A stretch of 64,000 bases of DNA from Lachnospiraceae bacterium (GCA_017938145.1 JAGBCB010000018.1:62001-126000); one strand, 5' to 3'; numbered from the stretch's first letter, positions 22,610-33,314 are shown. Numbers and translations: made by a program. The notes: generated from the sequence alone by a model not told the origin.

Positions 22610-23074
22610 TTATGCGTTTTCTGCTTCCTTTTCCATGAAGATTTCTGCAATATTTAAAATAGAAATCAGTCTGTCTTCATGCTTTCCTACACCGGAAAGA
22701 TATGCGGTACGCTCATCATTGATATCTCTTGCCACCTTATCAATCATATCATTGCTGATGGTAAGAACTTCTTTTACCGCATCAACAATAATACCAACGG
22801 AAGCCTGTGCGTCCGGCTTAATAATTAAAATTCTTGTTTTATTTGTGTATTCCTCTTCTTCAAAGTCAAACTTTAAACGAAGACTCATTACAGGAATAAC
22901 CTCACCACGAAGGTTAATTACACCTTTAAAGAAACGCTGCGCCTTTGGAACTCTGGTTATTCTCTGCATTCTTACGATATTGTCAATATATTGAATATCA
23001 ATTCCGTACTGTTCATTGCCGAGTTCTACAACAATATACTGTTTGGAATCCATTGTGGATACATTATCTGCCAT
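22610..23074 (-). CDS. cheW: Chemotaxis adaptor CheW
   Basis: The 154-residue CheW links receptors to CheA. It has the two five-strand barrel signature QYIVVELGNEQYGIDIQYIDNIVR, GVINLRGEVIPVMSLRLKF and GIIVDAVKEVLTI. I use ATG 23074, nine nt after AGGAGG; the frame could begin two codons earlier. It follows cheA by 13 bp. Confidence 0.96.
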   Translation of the reverse strand: MADNVSTMDSKQYIVVELGNEQYGIDIQYIDNIVRMQRITRVPKAQRFFKGVINLRGEVIPVMSLRLKFDFEEEEYTNKTRILIIKPDAQASVGIIVDAVKEVLTISNDMIDKVARDINDERTAYLSGVGKHEDRLISILNIAEIFMEKEAENA

Positions 23075-23087
23075 AATCATCTACCTC

Positions 23088-25184
23088 CTAAACTAAAGTG
23101 TTTACGTCAAGAATTAAGGCAACTTCGCCATCACCGAGGATGGTAGCACCACTGATCATCTTGCTGTTGTTGATATACTTTCCAATGGACTTAATAACGA
23201 TTTCCTGCTGACCGATTAAATTGTCAACAACGAAGCCGGCAAGCTTATCACCCTTAGTTACTATAACAACGGTTAAGTTCTCGTCCTGTGCCTTTACAGA
23301 TTCCACATCAAGAACCTCGTTAAGACGGATTAACGGAATAACTGTACCGCGGAGATTGATAACTTCCTTGGTCTGTACATACTTAACATCGGATACCGGA
23401 ATATCTTCGATGGTCTGAATGCTGCCAAGAGGAATTGCATATTTTTCAGTTCCGAGTTCTACCATAAGAGACTGGATAATCGCCAGTGTTAACGGCAGGC
23501 GGATAATGAAGTTACTGCCCTGTCCTAAAGTAGTACGTACTTCTACGTCACCACCAAGACTTTCAATTTTTGTTTTAACAACGTCAAGGCCTACACCACG
23601 ACCGGATACGTCGGAAATCTTTTCTGCTGTAGAGAAGCTTGGACGGAATAACAGGTCAATGATTTCCTTATCGGACATTGCATCACCCTGCTCTGCAGTG
23701 ATTGTACCCTTGGCAATTGCCTTTGCTTTAATCTTTTCTGCATCAATGCCCTTACCATCATCCTTAACTTCGATAACAACATTGTTTCCTTCCTGGAAAG
23801 CATTTAAGATAATGGAACCGGTTTCAGGCTTACCGAGTGCTGCTCTTTCTTCATTGCTCTCTAAGCCATGGTCAGCTGCATTACGGAGTAAGTGTAACAG
23901 TGGATCGCCGATTTCATCGATAACGGTACGGTCTAATTCGGTGTCCTCACCGCTGATATATAATTCCATCTTCTTATCTAACTTCTTGCTTAAGTCACGA
24001 ATCATTCTTGGGAAGCGGTTTACAACGCTTTCTAACGGAACCATTCGAACCTTCATAACGGAAGTATGTAAGTTGGTAGTAATTCTTTCTAAGTATTCAA
24101 TCTGCTCATTGAAGCCGCTGTTATCCTGCTTTGCGGACTCATCTGCGTTGTTAATGGAAACAAGACCGTTCTTTGCAATGATAAGCTCACTAACCAGATT
24201 CATTAAATCGTCAAGCTTTTCAATATCTACACGTACGGAACGGTTAACAACCGGCTTGCTGTTCTGGGTTGTCTGCTTCTTTTCTGCCGCAGCCTGTGGT
24301 GCCTGGGCAACTGCTGCCTGGGTTGCACCTGCAGTTTCCTGCTTCTGCTCAACAACTTCTTCCTTAGGCATCACGATTTCATCTGCTTTGATTTCGGATA
24401 AGTATACCGAATCAACTTCAGAAACAGACATAATTGCTTTCTTAACAGCTTCTAAACTTTCTTTGGTAATAAGAACCATAGAAAAGTCAAACTCAAATCT
24501 TTCATCTTCAATATCCTGAACTGCAGGATCGGATTTAATTACGGTACCAAGACCTTCTAATGTTTTAAAGACAAGGAATGCTCTGGCTGCCTTTAATAAA
24601 CAGGTTTCCTGAATAAAAACAGTAATGCCGTAAGCATGCTGGCCTGTTGCAATTGCTTCGTTCATGGCATGCTTTTCATGATCAGCATACTTAAATGCTC
24701 TGTATTTTTCTTTGTCGGAAGAAGCCTCTGCTGCTTTTTCTTCTACTGCCACTGCAACTGCCGCGTTAGCAGCCGGAGCTGCTGCAGGCATTTCTCCAAG
24801 ACCCTGCTTTAAACAAACGTCTAACTGGGAAATAATATCTGTATATTCTTCTGTACCTTCATCACCGGTAGAGGAGATATTGGCAAGATAGTTTTCAAGG
24901 GCATCAAGACCTTTAAATAAAAGGTCTACAATAGTTGCGGTTACAGACATTTTTCCGTTTCTGATTTCGGAGAAAATGTTTTCCATGTTATGGGTTAAAT
25001 TCTGCATTCTCTTGTAACCCATGGTACCGGACATACCCTTTAATGTATGTGCCGCACGGAAAATTTCATTAATGGTTCCTTCGTTTTCCGGCTCTTTTTC
25101 CAGAATCAGAAGCTGTTCGTTCAAACTCTGCAAATGTTCTTTGGTCTCGTCGATGAAAATTTCAAGATACTGACTTACATCCAT
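23088..25184 (-). CDS. cheA: Chemotaxis histidine kinase CheA
   Basis: The 698-residue kinase is phosphorylated at H46 (AAHTLKGMSG) in the Hpt domain. A P2-type CheY-binding region lies around 185-265 and a Gln/Ala-rich linker around 275-300. The dimerisation domain starts VDIEKLDDLMNLV. The ATP-binding domain has LLHLLRNAADHGLES, DDGKGI and SGRGVGLDVVK. The C-terminal P5 is CheW-like. It phosphorylates CheY and CheB. The start at ATG 25184 matches the family; the longer frame overlaps cheB. Confidence 0.97.
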   Translation of the reverse strand: MDVSQYLEIFIDETKEHLQSLNEQLLILEKEPENEGTINEIFRAAHTLKGMSGTMGYKRMQNLTHNMENIFSEIRNGKMSVTATIVDLLFKGLDALENYLANISSTGDEGTEEYTDIISQLDVCLKQGLGEMPAAAPAANAAVAVAVEEKAAEASSDKEKYRAFKYADHEKHAMNEAIATGQHAYGITVFIQETCLLKAARAFLVFKTLEGLGTVIKSDPAVQDIEDERFEFDFSMVLITKESLEAVKKAIMSVSEVDSVYLSEIKADEIVMPKEEVVEQKQETAGATQAAVAQAPQAAAEKKQTTQNSKPVVNRSVRVDIEKLDDLMNLVSELIIAKNGLVSINNADESAKQDNSGFNEQIEYLERITTNLHTSVMKVRMVPLESVVNRFPRMIRDLSKKLDKKMELYISGEDTELDRTVIDEIGDPLLHLLRNAADHGLESNEERAALGKPETGSIILNAFQEGNNVVIEVKDDGKGIDAEKIKAKAIAKGTITAEQGDAMSDKEIIDLLFRPSFSTAEKISDVSGRGVGLDVVKTKIESLGGDVEVRTTLGQGSNFIIRLPLTLAIIQSLMVELGTEKYAIPLGSIQTIEDIPVSDVKYVQTKEVINLRGTVIPLIRLNEVLDVESVKAQDENLTVVIVTKGDKLAGFVVDNLIGQQEIVIKSIGKYINNSKMISGATILGDGEVALILDVNTLV

Positions 25185-25185
25185 T

Positions 25186-26394
25186 CTACTGTACCCCCAC
25201 ATTCTTTGTTATTTCTTCTGCTATCTGACCAAGCGGAAGAACCACATCCGTAAGACCTGCCTCATATACAACCTTTGGCATGCCATAAACGGTAGAGGTT
25301 GCTTCGTCCTGACCGATAACATAAATATTGGACGCTTCATTTAACTGACGGATTCCCATGGTGCCGTCACCACCCATTCCTGTAAGTACTACACAGGTAA
25401 TATCATCAAATACAAGTTTAGCAAGGGATTCCAACATGATATCCGCACAAGGTTTTAAACCGTTTCTGGCAGGTTCCTGTGTGTTAATATCAATAACATA
25501 TTCGCTTCCCTTTTTTACTACGCGCATCTGACTGCCACCCTTGGCAAGATACACGATTCCTTTTTCTAAACGTTCGCCTCCCGTTGCCTCTACTACCTTT
25601 ACCTCACTAAGCTCATTTAAACGGGCTGCCAAAGACTTTGTAAAGCCTTCGGACATGTGCTGTACGATAAGTATAGGTGCATTGATGTTTTTAGGCAGTT
25701 TGCAAATAACTTGCTGCAGCGCCTTTGGGCCGCCTGTGGAAGAAGCAATGGCAATTAAGCGTTTTGCATTGGCACCGTTAACTGCTTTATGCGGTTTTCT
25801 CGGTGCAAAAGCTTCGGAAAGAATTGCCCTTGGATTCATCGGAGAAACAACACTGCCGGAAGAAGCTTTTGCAGCCGGTGCTGTCGGAGCAACCGGAGTC
25901 TGAGACTTCATTTCAGGTGCTGCTTCTGGTTTCTTTACTTCCACCTTATGTGTACTCTCGATTAAATCGATTGCTTTGTCTTCTGCAAGAGATGTAGCAT
26001 ACTGAAGACACTGTAACAACTTGCCTTTAAACGCATCGCTCATTGCATCAACAAAGCTGTCAGGCTTAGTTACATAATCAAAAGCTCCAAGTTCCAGTGC
26101 GCGGATAGTTTCTGCCGCACCGTCTTTGGCAAGAGTACTTACGATGATGATTTTCAGCTTAATTTTCTGCTTTTCCAAAGCCTCCAGAAATTCTATACCA
26201 TTCATTTTTGGCATATTAATATCAAGCACTACCGCATCGTATTTTTTAGAATTTCTTGTAACAAAATCAAATGCTTCAAGACCATTGGTTGCAGTATCTG
26301 TAACCTCAAACCGTTCATCTGACTTAATTATATCAGACTCAACCCTTCTCATAAGTGCAGAGTCATCAACTATCAAAATGTTTTTCTTTTCCAT
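25186..26394 (-). CDS. cheB: Receptor methylesterase/deamidase CheB
   Basis: The 402-residue response regulator has the phospho-acceptor D58 (VVLDINMPKMNG) in a receiver domain, a Pro/Ala-rich linker (about 150-195) and a C-terminal methylesterase with the catalytic Ser (IASSTGGP), His (VQHMSEGF) and Asp (GMGGDGTMG). It demethylates chemoreceptors. The partner methyltransferase gene cheR is not in this operon. Confidence 0.96.
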   Translation of the reverse strand: MEKKNILIVDDSALMRRVESDIIKSDERFEVTDTATNGLEAFDFVTRNSKKYDAVVLDINMPKMNGIEFLEALEKQKIKLKIIIVSTLAKDGAAETIRALELGAFDYVTKPDSFVDAMSDAFKGKLLQCLQYATSLAEDKAIDLIESTHKVEVKKPEAAPEMKSQTPVAPTAPAAKASSGSVVSPMNPRAILSEAFAPRKPHKAVNGANAKRLIAIASSTGGPKALQQVICKLPKNINAPILIVQHMSEGFTKSLAARLNELSEVKVVEATGGERLEKGIVYLAKGGSQMRVVKKGSEYVIDINTQEPARNGLKPCADIMLESLAKLVFDDITCVVLTGMGGDGTMGIRQLNEASNIYVIGQDEATSTVYGMPKVVYEAGLTDVVLPLGQIAEEITKNVGVQ

Positions 26395-26449
26395 GGTAAT
26401 CCTCCTGGTGATTATTTCAACCGAAAATAAATCTTCCGTAATATACTCT

Positions 26450-27223
26450 CTATTTTAATTCTGCTTCTCTTTTACGCTTATCACGTTCTTCTTTAAAAAT
26501 ATAAGTAATTATCTGTTCCTGTTCAGATGGAGAAATTTCAACAAATTCCACCCGGTTATCAAATGCTATCGGGTCACGGTTTGGTATTCTGCGACTGGAA
26601 ATAATTCTTCCGAACAAAAACGGGATTCGCTTTCTTACCACTTCAGGCAATGCCGGTTGTAATAAACAAATATCGCCGGTTTCCTGTTGCACAGCCGAAT
26701 TGAATCGCATACCGCCACCGCTGATATCAAGTACAACTGCTTTTTGGAATTCCATTTCCTGGTTTTCCAATTTCTTTTCTATTAAGAGTTTTTGTTCCAA
26801 AGATAAACATTTCTTTTTCTCTTTATATAATTCCTTTTGAACTTCTGTTAACACAGAATAATTCATCGACATTATACAATTCATACGATAAAACTGACGA
26901 CGCTGATATTTTTCCAATGCAGAAATGATTTTTACATCTGCAGTGGCAATATTCCCTGCTGATTTGGTTCGTTTTACAATCTGTCCACGGCAACGATATA
27001 ATCCGCCACGGGTAACAAATTGCAGCTCGTAAACATCATCCACTCTCAGTGGAACCAAATGTCCTTTAAAAGAAGGAATTGCAATAGAAGCCACATTTGT
27101 ATCAGTCCATTGTAAAAACTGGCTGATATAAAGCTCCGGCTCACTTTCCATCGCAGAAAAAGAACGTTTGTCTACTGCTCGCATTTCAATTTTACATCCA
27201 ATTTGGATTATATCATTGGCCAT
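26450..27223 (-). CDS. PilZ-domain flagellar brake protein (YcgR-type)
   Basis: The 257-residue protein has an N-terminal YcgR-like domain (about 10-105) and a C-terminal PilZ domain with the c-di-GMP pattern RRQFYRMNC, then DISGGGMRF. It likely binds cyclic di-GMP and slows or stalls the motor, as YcgR/DgrA does. It lies between flhG and cheB. Confidence 0.88.
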   Translation of the reverse strand: MANDIIQIGCKIEMRAVDKRSFSAMESEPELYISQFLQWTDTNVASIAIPSFKGHLVPLRVDDVYELQFVTRGGLYRCRGQIVKRTKSAGNIATADVKIISALEKYQRRQFYRMNCIMSMNYSVLTEVQKELYKEKKKCLSLEQKLLIEKKLENQEMEFQKAVVLDISGGGMRFNSAVQQETGDICLLQPALPEVVRKRIPFLFGRIISSRRIPNRDPIAFDNRVEFVEISPSEQEQIITYIFKEERDKRKREAELK

Positions 27224-27248
27224 TCGTATCTATCATCCTTTGAAGCAT

Positions 27249-28130
27249 TTATTTTTTTGTCATGCGGTTTCTGATTAAATTTGAAAAAAGCTGGAACATT
27301 CCTCTTTTATCCGAAATTTCCTCAGTTTCCAGTTCTAACAGTTTTTCAGCAATCTGTTTAATTGCCTTGGATGCAGGTGCATCCGGATTAATAACCGACA
27401 CCGGCTTCTGCCGCATTACCGCCTTGGAAATCTGTTCGTCCATCGGAACCGGGCCAAGGTAGGTAATCGGAATATTCAAAAACTTCTCGGAAACCACACT
27501 CATTTTTTCATACACATTCTGACCTTCCGCATCATTTTTTACACGATTGGAAATCATTTTAATTGATGTATGTTCTTTTACAAATTCTGTTTTTCTGTTT
27601 AAAGCTTTTAACAATGCATATGCATCAGTAATGGATGTTGGTTCCGGTGTGGCAACCAGAAGTACTTCCGTACTTGCCAGAACAAATTCCAGTACGCTGT
27701 CGGATATTCCGGCGCCGGTATCCACAATAATGACATCTGCATACTTATCCAGGGCAATCAGACGGCTGGTTAAAAGCATTACCTGTTCCCTGTTCATGGA
27801 AGCAAGCTCCTGAATTCCGGAGCCACCGGAGATAAAGCTGATGCCTTCTTCTCCTTGGGTAATAATATCAGCCAAATCCTTGCCACGGAACATCATATCC
27901 GCCAGATTATACTTGGGGCGGACCCCCAACATTACTTCTATGTTTGCCAGACCAAAGTCTGCGTCAAACACAACTACACGTTTTCCCAAACGGGTTAACT
28001 GAACCGCCAGATTAATAGAGATGCTTGTTTTACCAACGCCTCCCTTGCCGCTTGTTACCGTAATCACCCTGGCTTTTGGTTTGGATTCGGACTGCTGCAT
28101 CATTTTTCTGAGTTGTTCTGCCTGATCCAT
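27249..28130 (-). CDS. flhG: Flagellar number regulator FlhG (MinD-like ATPase)
   Basis: The 293-residue MinD/ParA family ATPase has the deviant Walker A SGKGGVGKTS, VVFDADFGLANIEVMLG and IIVDTGAG. It works with FlhF to set flagellar number and position. Start and flhF stop overlap (TAATG), so translation is coupled. Confidence 0.95.
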   Translation of the reverse strand: MDQAEQLRKMMQQSESKPKARVITVTSGKGGVGKTSISINLAVQLTRLGKRVVVFDADFGLANIEVMLGVRPKYNLADMMFRGKDLADIITQGEEGISFISGGSGIQELASMNREQVMLLTSRLIALDKYADVIIVDTGAGISDSVLEFVLASTEVLLVATPEPTSITDAYALLKALNRKTEFVKEHTSIKMISNRVKNDAEGQNVYEKMSVVSEKFLNIPITYLGPVPMDEQISKAVMRQKPVSVINPDAPASKAIKQIAEKLLELETEEISDKRGMFQLFSNLIRNRMTKK

Positions 28131-29317
28131 TACTGACCACCTCCCAACAGCTGCTTTGCTACTGCCTGAGGATTAATCTTAGAAATGTCATCCGGCACGC
28201 TTTGTCCAAAAGTTGTATATGACAACGGAGCACCGGTAAGCATTTTTATATTAAAAATATTACCGATACCTACTGTTTCATCCAGTTTTGTAAAAATCAG
28301 ATTATACTTAGCAATAGAGGAATAGGTTTCTGTAATTTTAACTAAATCTCTATATTTTGTAGTAGCACTTAATACGAGATAAATTTCCCTGCATTCTTCC
28401 GGAACAGCCAAAAGAAGCTTTTCAATGTCATCTCTTTGTTCTCTGTTTTTATGGGAACGGCCTGCTGTGTCAATTAACACAATATCATAGTCCTTATACT
28501 CTTCTACCGCATCTTTAATTTCTGCTTCAGAATAAATTACACGAAGCGGAATTCCAAGAATGGATGCATAGGAACGCAGTTGATCCACAGCGGCAATACG
28601 ATATGTATCTGCAGTGAACAATGCCACCTTTGCCTTTTTACTTAGCTTTAAGTTGGAAGCCAATTTTGCAATTGTTGTAGTTTTACCAACACCGGTCGAC
28701 CCGATAAAAAATACATACTTCGTCTTTCCCGGTTCAAAAGAAAGTTCTTTTGTTTCACCAAGCTTTAACACAAGCTTCTGATAAATGGTAGATAAAATGT
28801 TATCCACGGTAGCGTCCGGCTTTAAGGATTGCTCAATCTCTGCAATTACCTTGTTTGCATATACTTCTTCCACTTCATTGGCAATCAGTTGATTATAAAT
28901 CATCTGCACACAAGCCATAGCAGCAGATTGTTCTTCTACTGTCGGAATATCTTTTTCTTTTTCTTTCTCTTTTTCTACAGGAGTAGATTGTTGTTCTCGC
29001 AACTGTTTTTCCAACATAATCTGCAGGCTGTCCAACTTTTTCTCAATAGCAGAAGGCTTATCCTCTTCTTTATTGGTGCGGAATTCATATGGATTCTTTT
29101 TTAATTCCTCCGCAATCTGCTGGTAATTTTTCTTTTCATAAATACGTTCTTCATCCACAGCTGCAGTAATTTCCACCATTGGCTTCTTGAATAAACGGTA
29201 AATTCCCTTTGGTTTAATTGACTTGATATGTGTGATGATTACATCTTTCCCCAGCTCCTGCTTGGCAAGCTGTAATGCTTCCTGTTCAGTTGCACCTTGA
29301 AATTTTTTAATCAACAT
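28130..29317 (-). CDS. flhF: Flagellar placement GTPase FlhF
   Basis: This is a 395-residue SRP-like GTPase. It has an N-terminal B domain, an NG domain with G1 GSTGVGKTTT, DTAGRSHKN (G3) and FTKLDE (G4), and a charged linker (KEKEKEKD around 115-125). It positions the first flagellar structures at the membrane. It follows flhA by one base. Confidence 0.96.
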   Translation of the reverse strand: MLIKKFQGATEQEALQLAKQELGKDVIITHIKSIKPKGIYRLFKKPMVEITAAVDEERIYEKKNYQQIAEELKKNPYEFRTNKEEDKPSAIEKKLDSLQIMLEKQLREQQSTPVEKEKEKEKDIPTVEEQSAAMACVQMIYNQLIANEVEEVYANKVIAEIEQSLKPDATVDNILSTIYQKLVLKLGETKELSFEPGKTKYVFFIGSTGVGKTTTIAKLASNLKLSKKAKVALFTADTYRIAAVDQLRSYASILGIPLRVIYSEAEIKDAVEEYKDYDIVLIDTAGRSHKNREQRDDIEKLLLAVPEECREIYLVLSATTKYRDLVKITETYSSIAKYNLIFTKLDETVGIGNIFNIKMLTGAPLSYTTFGQSVPDDISKINPQAVAKQLLGGGQ

Positions 29318-29318
29318 A

Positions 29319-31358
29319 CTAGATTGTCACCATCCCTACTGATTGTAATTCAACATTTGACTCTATTTCGTTATAGGAAATCACGATTAAATCGCTGAAA
29401 TAATCTTTTGTCATCCGCTTAAAATACATTCTCACAATTGGTGAAGTAATTATAATCGGATTGCAGCCTAAGTTTTCCAGTTTTTCAATTTCATCCTTTA
29501 CAGACCTCATAATCAACTGGTTCTTTTCCGGATCCATTGCAATATAGGAGCCCTGCTCCGTCTGTTTTACGGAAGCCATAATGTCCTGCTCTATCTTTGG
29601 GTCCAACGTTACAACACTGGTTGTAACATTCACCGGAAAATATTTATTGGAAATAAAACGCTTAATACTCGGACTCTGTCTTACGTATTCGGTAAGTACA
29701 TCCGTATCTCTGGTGGTTGGCGCATAATCCGCCAAAGTTTCAAAAATTGTAACCAGGTCACGGATGGAAATACCCTCTCTTAACATATTCTGAAGAACCT
29801 TCTGCACCTCACCAACACCAAGAAGCTTTGGAATAAGTTCGGTAACCAGTGTGCTGTTCTTCTCCTGAATATTGTTGACCAGATTCTGAACGTCCTGACG
29901 GGTAAGCAGTTCGTCCAAATGTTGCTTAATCACCTCAGTGATATGGGTTGCAATAATAGACGGCGGGTCAACAACAGTGTAACCGAAGGACTCTGCACGC
30001 TCTCTCTGGCTTTCGGTAATCCAAAGAGCAGGCAGATGGAAGGAAGGTTCATAGGTTGGAATACCGGTAACCTCTTCCTCTACGTGTCCAGGGTTCATTG
30101 CCATGTAATGGTCAAATAAAATTTCACCCTCACTGACCTGAATACCCTTAATCTTAATAATATACTGGTTCGGATTTAACTGGATGTTATCACGCATACG
30201 GATGGTAGGAACAACACAACCGTATTCCAAAGCAATCTGACGACGGATAAGTACAACTCGGTCGAGCAGGTCACCACCCTGGTTAACATCAGCCAGCGGA
30301 ATAATACCGTAACCGAATTCCAGCTCGATGGCATCCACCTGAAGTAAGGACACCACGTTTTCCGGCTTTCTGATTTCTTCTGCGGACGTCTCCACTTCGG
30401 AAACCTCAGACTCTACGGAAGCAACTTCTATTCTGCTCTGGATTGCACGTGCAACAACAATAAACATTACTCCGTACAAAATGAAAATCATGGTTGGTAA
30501 ACCGGTAAAAATACCTAAGAATGCCATGGCGCCGCCTACCATGTAAAGTACCTTAGGAAGAGAAAAAAGCTGTTTAACAAGTACATCACCGATATCTGCT
30601 TCTTTAGATACCTTGGTAACAATGATACCTGTGGATAACGATGTAAGCAGGGACGGAATCTGGGAAACCAGACCGTCACCGATGGTTAATAAACCGAATT
30701 TGTTTAAAGCAGTCATTGCATCTAAGCCCTGACGTGTCACTCCCATTAATACACCACCGATAATATTTACCAATGTAATCAATAAACCGGCAGTGGCATC
30801 ACCTTTTACGTACTTGGTAGCACCGTCCATGGCGCCAAAGAAGCTGGCTTCGTCCTGAATCTTCTGACGGCGTTCTTTTGCTTCTGCATCGGTAATGGCA
30901 CCGGTATTTAAATCCGCATCGATAGCCATCTGTTTACCCGGCATAGCGTCCAGCGTAAATCTTGCACTAACTTCGGATACTCGCTCGGAACCTTTGTTGA
31001 TTACCATGAACTGGACTAAAAGCAAAATAATAAATACAATGGCACCGACAATCATGTCACCGCCGCCTACAAACTCACCGAAGGCCGCAACGACACCACC
31101 GGCATACCCCTTGGTTAAAATGTTTCTTGTGGAGGAAACATTTAAAGAAATACGGAATACGGTAGTAAATAACAAAATAGACGGGAAGGTGGACATATCC
31201 AGTGCTTCTTTGGAGAACAGGGCGTTAAACATAATAATCAAAGAAACCGCTATATTAAGCGCCATCAAAACATCAAGCAGCTGGGTAGGAATCGGAATAA
31301 TCATGAAAACAATCGCTGCCAGTATGTATAAACCGATCATCATATCAGATTTCTTCAT
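29319..31358 (-). CDS. flhA: Flagellar export gate protein FlhA
   Basis: The 679-residue FlhA of the export gate has seven to eight membrane helices over about 1-310 and the FHIPEP-type motif region (STFPSILLFTTVFRISLNVSSTRNIL), then GEFVGGGDMIVG. The cytosolic domain (about 340-679) binds chaperone-substrate complexes. Normal length. It follows flhB by 30 bp. Confidence 0.97.
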   Translation of the reverse strand: MKKSDMMIGLYILAAIVFMIIPIPTQLLDVLMALNIAVSLIIMFNALFSKEALDMSTFPSILLFTTVFRISLNVSSTRNILTKGYAGGVVAAFGEFVGGGDMIVGAIVFIILLLVQFMVINKGSERVSEVSARFTLDAMPGKQMAIDADLNTGAITDAEAKERRQKIQDEASFFGAMDGATKYVKGDATAGLLITLVNIIGGVLMGVTRQGLDAMTALNKFGLLTIGDGLVSQIPSLLTSLSTGIIVTKVSKEADIGDVLVKQLFSLPKVLYMVGGAMAFLGIFTGLPTMIFILYGVMFIVVARAIQSRIEVASVESEVSEVETSAEEIRKPENVVSLLQVDAIELEFGYGIIPLADVNQGGDLLDRVVLIRRQIALEYGCVVPTIRMRDNIQLNPNQYIIKIKGIQVSEGEILFDHYMAMNPGHVEEEVTGIPTYEPSFHLPALWITESQRERAESFGYTVVDPPSIIATHITEVIKQHLDELLTRQDVQNLVNNIQEKNSTLVTELIPKLLGVGEVQKVLQNMLREGISIRDLVTIFETLADYAPTTRDTDVLTEYVRQSPSIKRFISNKYFPVNVTTSVVTLDPKIEQDIMASVKQTEQGSYIAMDPEKNQLIMRSVKDEIEKLENLGCNPIIITSPIVRMYFKRMTKDYFSDLIVISYNEIESNVELQSVGMVTI

Positions 31359-31388
31359 GCTGTATTCCTCCTTCCGTCATCTTATGGT

Positions 31389-32507
31389 TTATTTGTTTTT
31401 TAACTGATAAACATATGCCAGCACTTCTGCTGTCATTTGGTATAATTCCTGCGGAATTTCCGCATCAATATCAACGTTATAGTAAAGCATTCGGGCCAAC
31501 GGCTTATTTTCTACAATCGGTACATCATGCTCTTTTGCGATATCCTTTAACTTTTGTGCCAGGTGATCTGCGCCTTTGGCAATCAAAACCGGAGCTGCTG
31601 CCTTTTCTTTGTCATATTGAATGGCACAGGCAAAATGGGTCGGGTTGGTAATTACCACATCTGCATCCGGCATTTTCTGCATCATACGCCGCATGGAAGT
31701 TTCACGCATTTTGGACTTAATTTTTCCTTTTACCTGCGGGTCACCTTCCTGCTGCTTGTATTCATCTTTTACTTCCTGTTTGGACATTCTCATGTCCTTT
31801 TTAAACTTTAATTTTTGGTATATGAAATCAGCAAGACCAATCAGTAAATATACTGCACTGATTTTTATTCCCAGATTAATAACAAAATTTGAAATGTAAA
31901 TAACCGCTGGAACCAGTTCCAGGTCATATAATATTTTTAATGTTTCTATTTCATTCATTAAGGACGAATATGCCACACCAAAAATAATTACAATTTTTAA
32001 AACCGCCTTCAAAAGCTCAAACAGCTTTTCCATGGAAATAATTTTTTTAAATCCGCTGACCGGATTCAAGCGGTTTAGCTTTGGTTGTAACGGTTTACTT
32101 GTTACTTTCCATTTTACTTGAAATATATTTAATGCAAAAGCAATAACTACAGCAAATGCAAATACCGGCAATGTCATCAACAATATATCAAGCATTGCAC
32201 GTCCAAACATGCTTGTCAAAATACCAAGTTCCGGTTTTTCTACAGTGAATGTGCTGATATAACCGTAATTTCTATAAAAAACCTTCATAAAATTGTTTGC
32301 CAAAAAGCCACCAAACAGCTTAATACAGATAAACAATGCAAACAACATTGCTCCGCTGATTAATTCCTGGCTCTTGGCAACCTGACCTTCTTTTCTCGCG
32401 TCCTGTAATTTTTTTGCGGTAGGTTCTTCTGTTTTATCTGCCGCACTGTCAGCAAAGAACTGAAGATTCATGGAAATATATGATTTTTTTAAGTACAATT
32501 CTTCCAT
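31389..32507 (-). CDS. flhB: Flagellar export switch protein FlhB
   Basis: The 372-residue FlhB has four membrane helices and a cytosolic tail with the autocleavage site N288-P-T-H. It switches export from hook to filament substrates after interaction with FliK. The N-terminus carries a typical EEPTAKKLQDARKEGQVAKS start preceded by about 28 extra residues. The ATG at 32507 has GGAGG four nt upstream, which is close; M13 is an alternative but without a site. Confidence 0.95.
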   Translation of the reverse strand: MEELYLKKSYISMNLQFFADSAADKTEEPTAKKLQDARKEGQVAKSQELISGAMLFALFICIKLFGGFLANNFMKVFYRNYGYISTFTVEKPELGILTSMFGRAMLDILLMTLPVFAFAVVIAFALNIFQVKWKVTSKPLQPKLNRLNPVSGFKKIISMEKLFELLKAVLKIVIIFGVAYSSLMNEIETLKILYDLELVPAVIYISNFVINLGIKISAVYLLIGLADFIYQKLKFKKDMRMSKQEVKDEYKQQEGDPQVKGKIKSKMRETSMRRMMQKMPDADVVITNPTHFACAIQYDKEKAAAPVLIAKGADHLAQKLKDIAKEHDVPIVENKPLARMLYYNVDIDAEIPQELYQMTAEVLAYVYQLKNK

Positions 32508-32537
32508 AAAACCTCCAACGAAACGGTGAATCTACCA

Positions 32538-33314
32538 TTATTGCGGCGTCATATAGACTGCGGCGGTCTTTAAAAGTTCCATCATCTGTTCAAAAATCAT
32601 ATTGGAAATTGACGGAAGAAACAGCATCATAATTGTCAAAATAGCAAGACCCACAAATATTTTCAACTGAAAACCGATAACAAACATGTTCATCTGCGGC
32701 GCAGCTTTGGCAAGTACCGCCAAAATTGCATTGACCACTAAAAGCGCAGCAAAAACGGGAAGAATAATTCGGAAAGCCAGCACCATAAAATCGAATAAGT
32801 AACCTAAATATCCCTCATAAAACTGCGGAGAAAACACTGCTTTTCCAACAGGAATCAGGGTAAAGGAATCAATAACCGCCCGAAGTACATACAAATGCAT
32901 ATTAGCTGCCACCAACGTTAACATTACCGCATAGGTTAAAATATTGCTGGTAATAGTAACCTGCATATTATTCGTGGTATCAAACTGGGTTACCATGGAA
33001 AGACCGATTTCCATATCCGCAATCTGTCCGGCAAAACTTAAGATGAACATGGCCAGATTGGCAAATAATCCTAAAATCATTCCCGCTATTGCTTCGGAAA
33101 TAATTAATCCCGCATAACCGATGACACCGTTATACTGAAGCGGACTGTCCTGCGGAACAACAAAATATGTAATAAGCGCCACAGAAAACGAAAGAAGCAG
33201 TTTGGCACGCTGCGGCACACTGGATGTACTAAAAAACGGTGCAATAAAAACAAATCCCGCAATCCGCATGGCAATCGCCAGAAAAAATTCCAGATTTTCT
33301 ACTGTAAATGACAT
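32538..33314 (-). CDS. fliR: Flagellar export protein FliR
   Basis: This is a 258-residue integral membrane protein with about six hydrophobic helices and FliR-typical stretches (RIAGFVFIAPFFSTSSVPQRAK, GQIADMEIGLSMVTQFD). It forms the export gate with FliP and FliQ. Confidence 0.95.
   Translation of the reverse strand: MSFTVENLEFFLAIAMRIAGFVFIAPFFSTSSVPQRAKLLLSFSVALITYFVVPQDSPLQYNGVIGYAGLIISEAIAGMILGLFANLAMFILSFAGQIADMEIGLSMVTQFDTTNNMQVTITSNILTYAVMLTLVAANMHLYVLRAVIDSFTLIPVGKAVFSPQFYEGYLGYLFDFMVLAFRIILPVFAALLVVNAILAVLAKAAPQMNMFVIGFQLKIFVGLAILTIMMLFLPSISNMIFEQMMELLKTAAVYMTPQ

Noticed and set aside
23419..24519. 366-codon plus-strand frame opposite cheA
   Set aside because: Shadow of the cheA reading frame; no start signal and a Ser-rich antisense composition.
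28940..29000. Repetitive TTTTTC tract in flhF
   Set aside because: Encodes a Lys-Glu linker; ordinary low complexity within a real gene.
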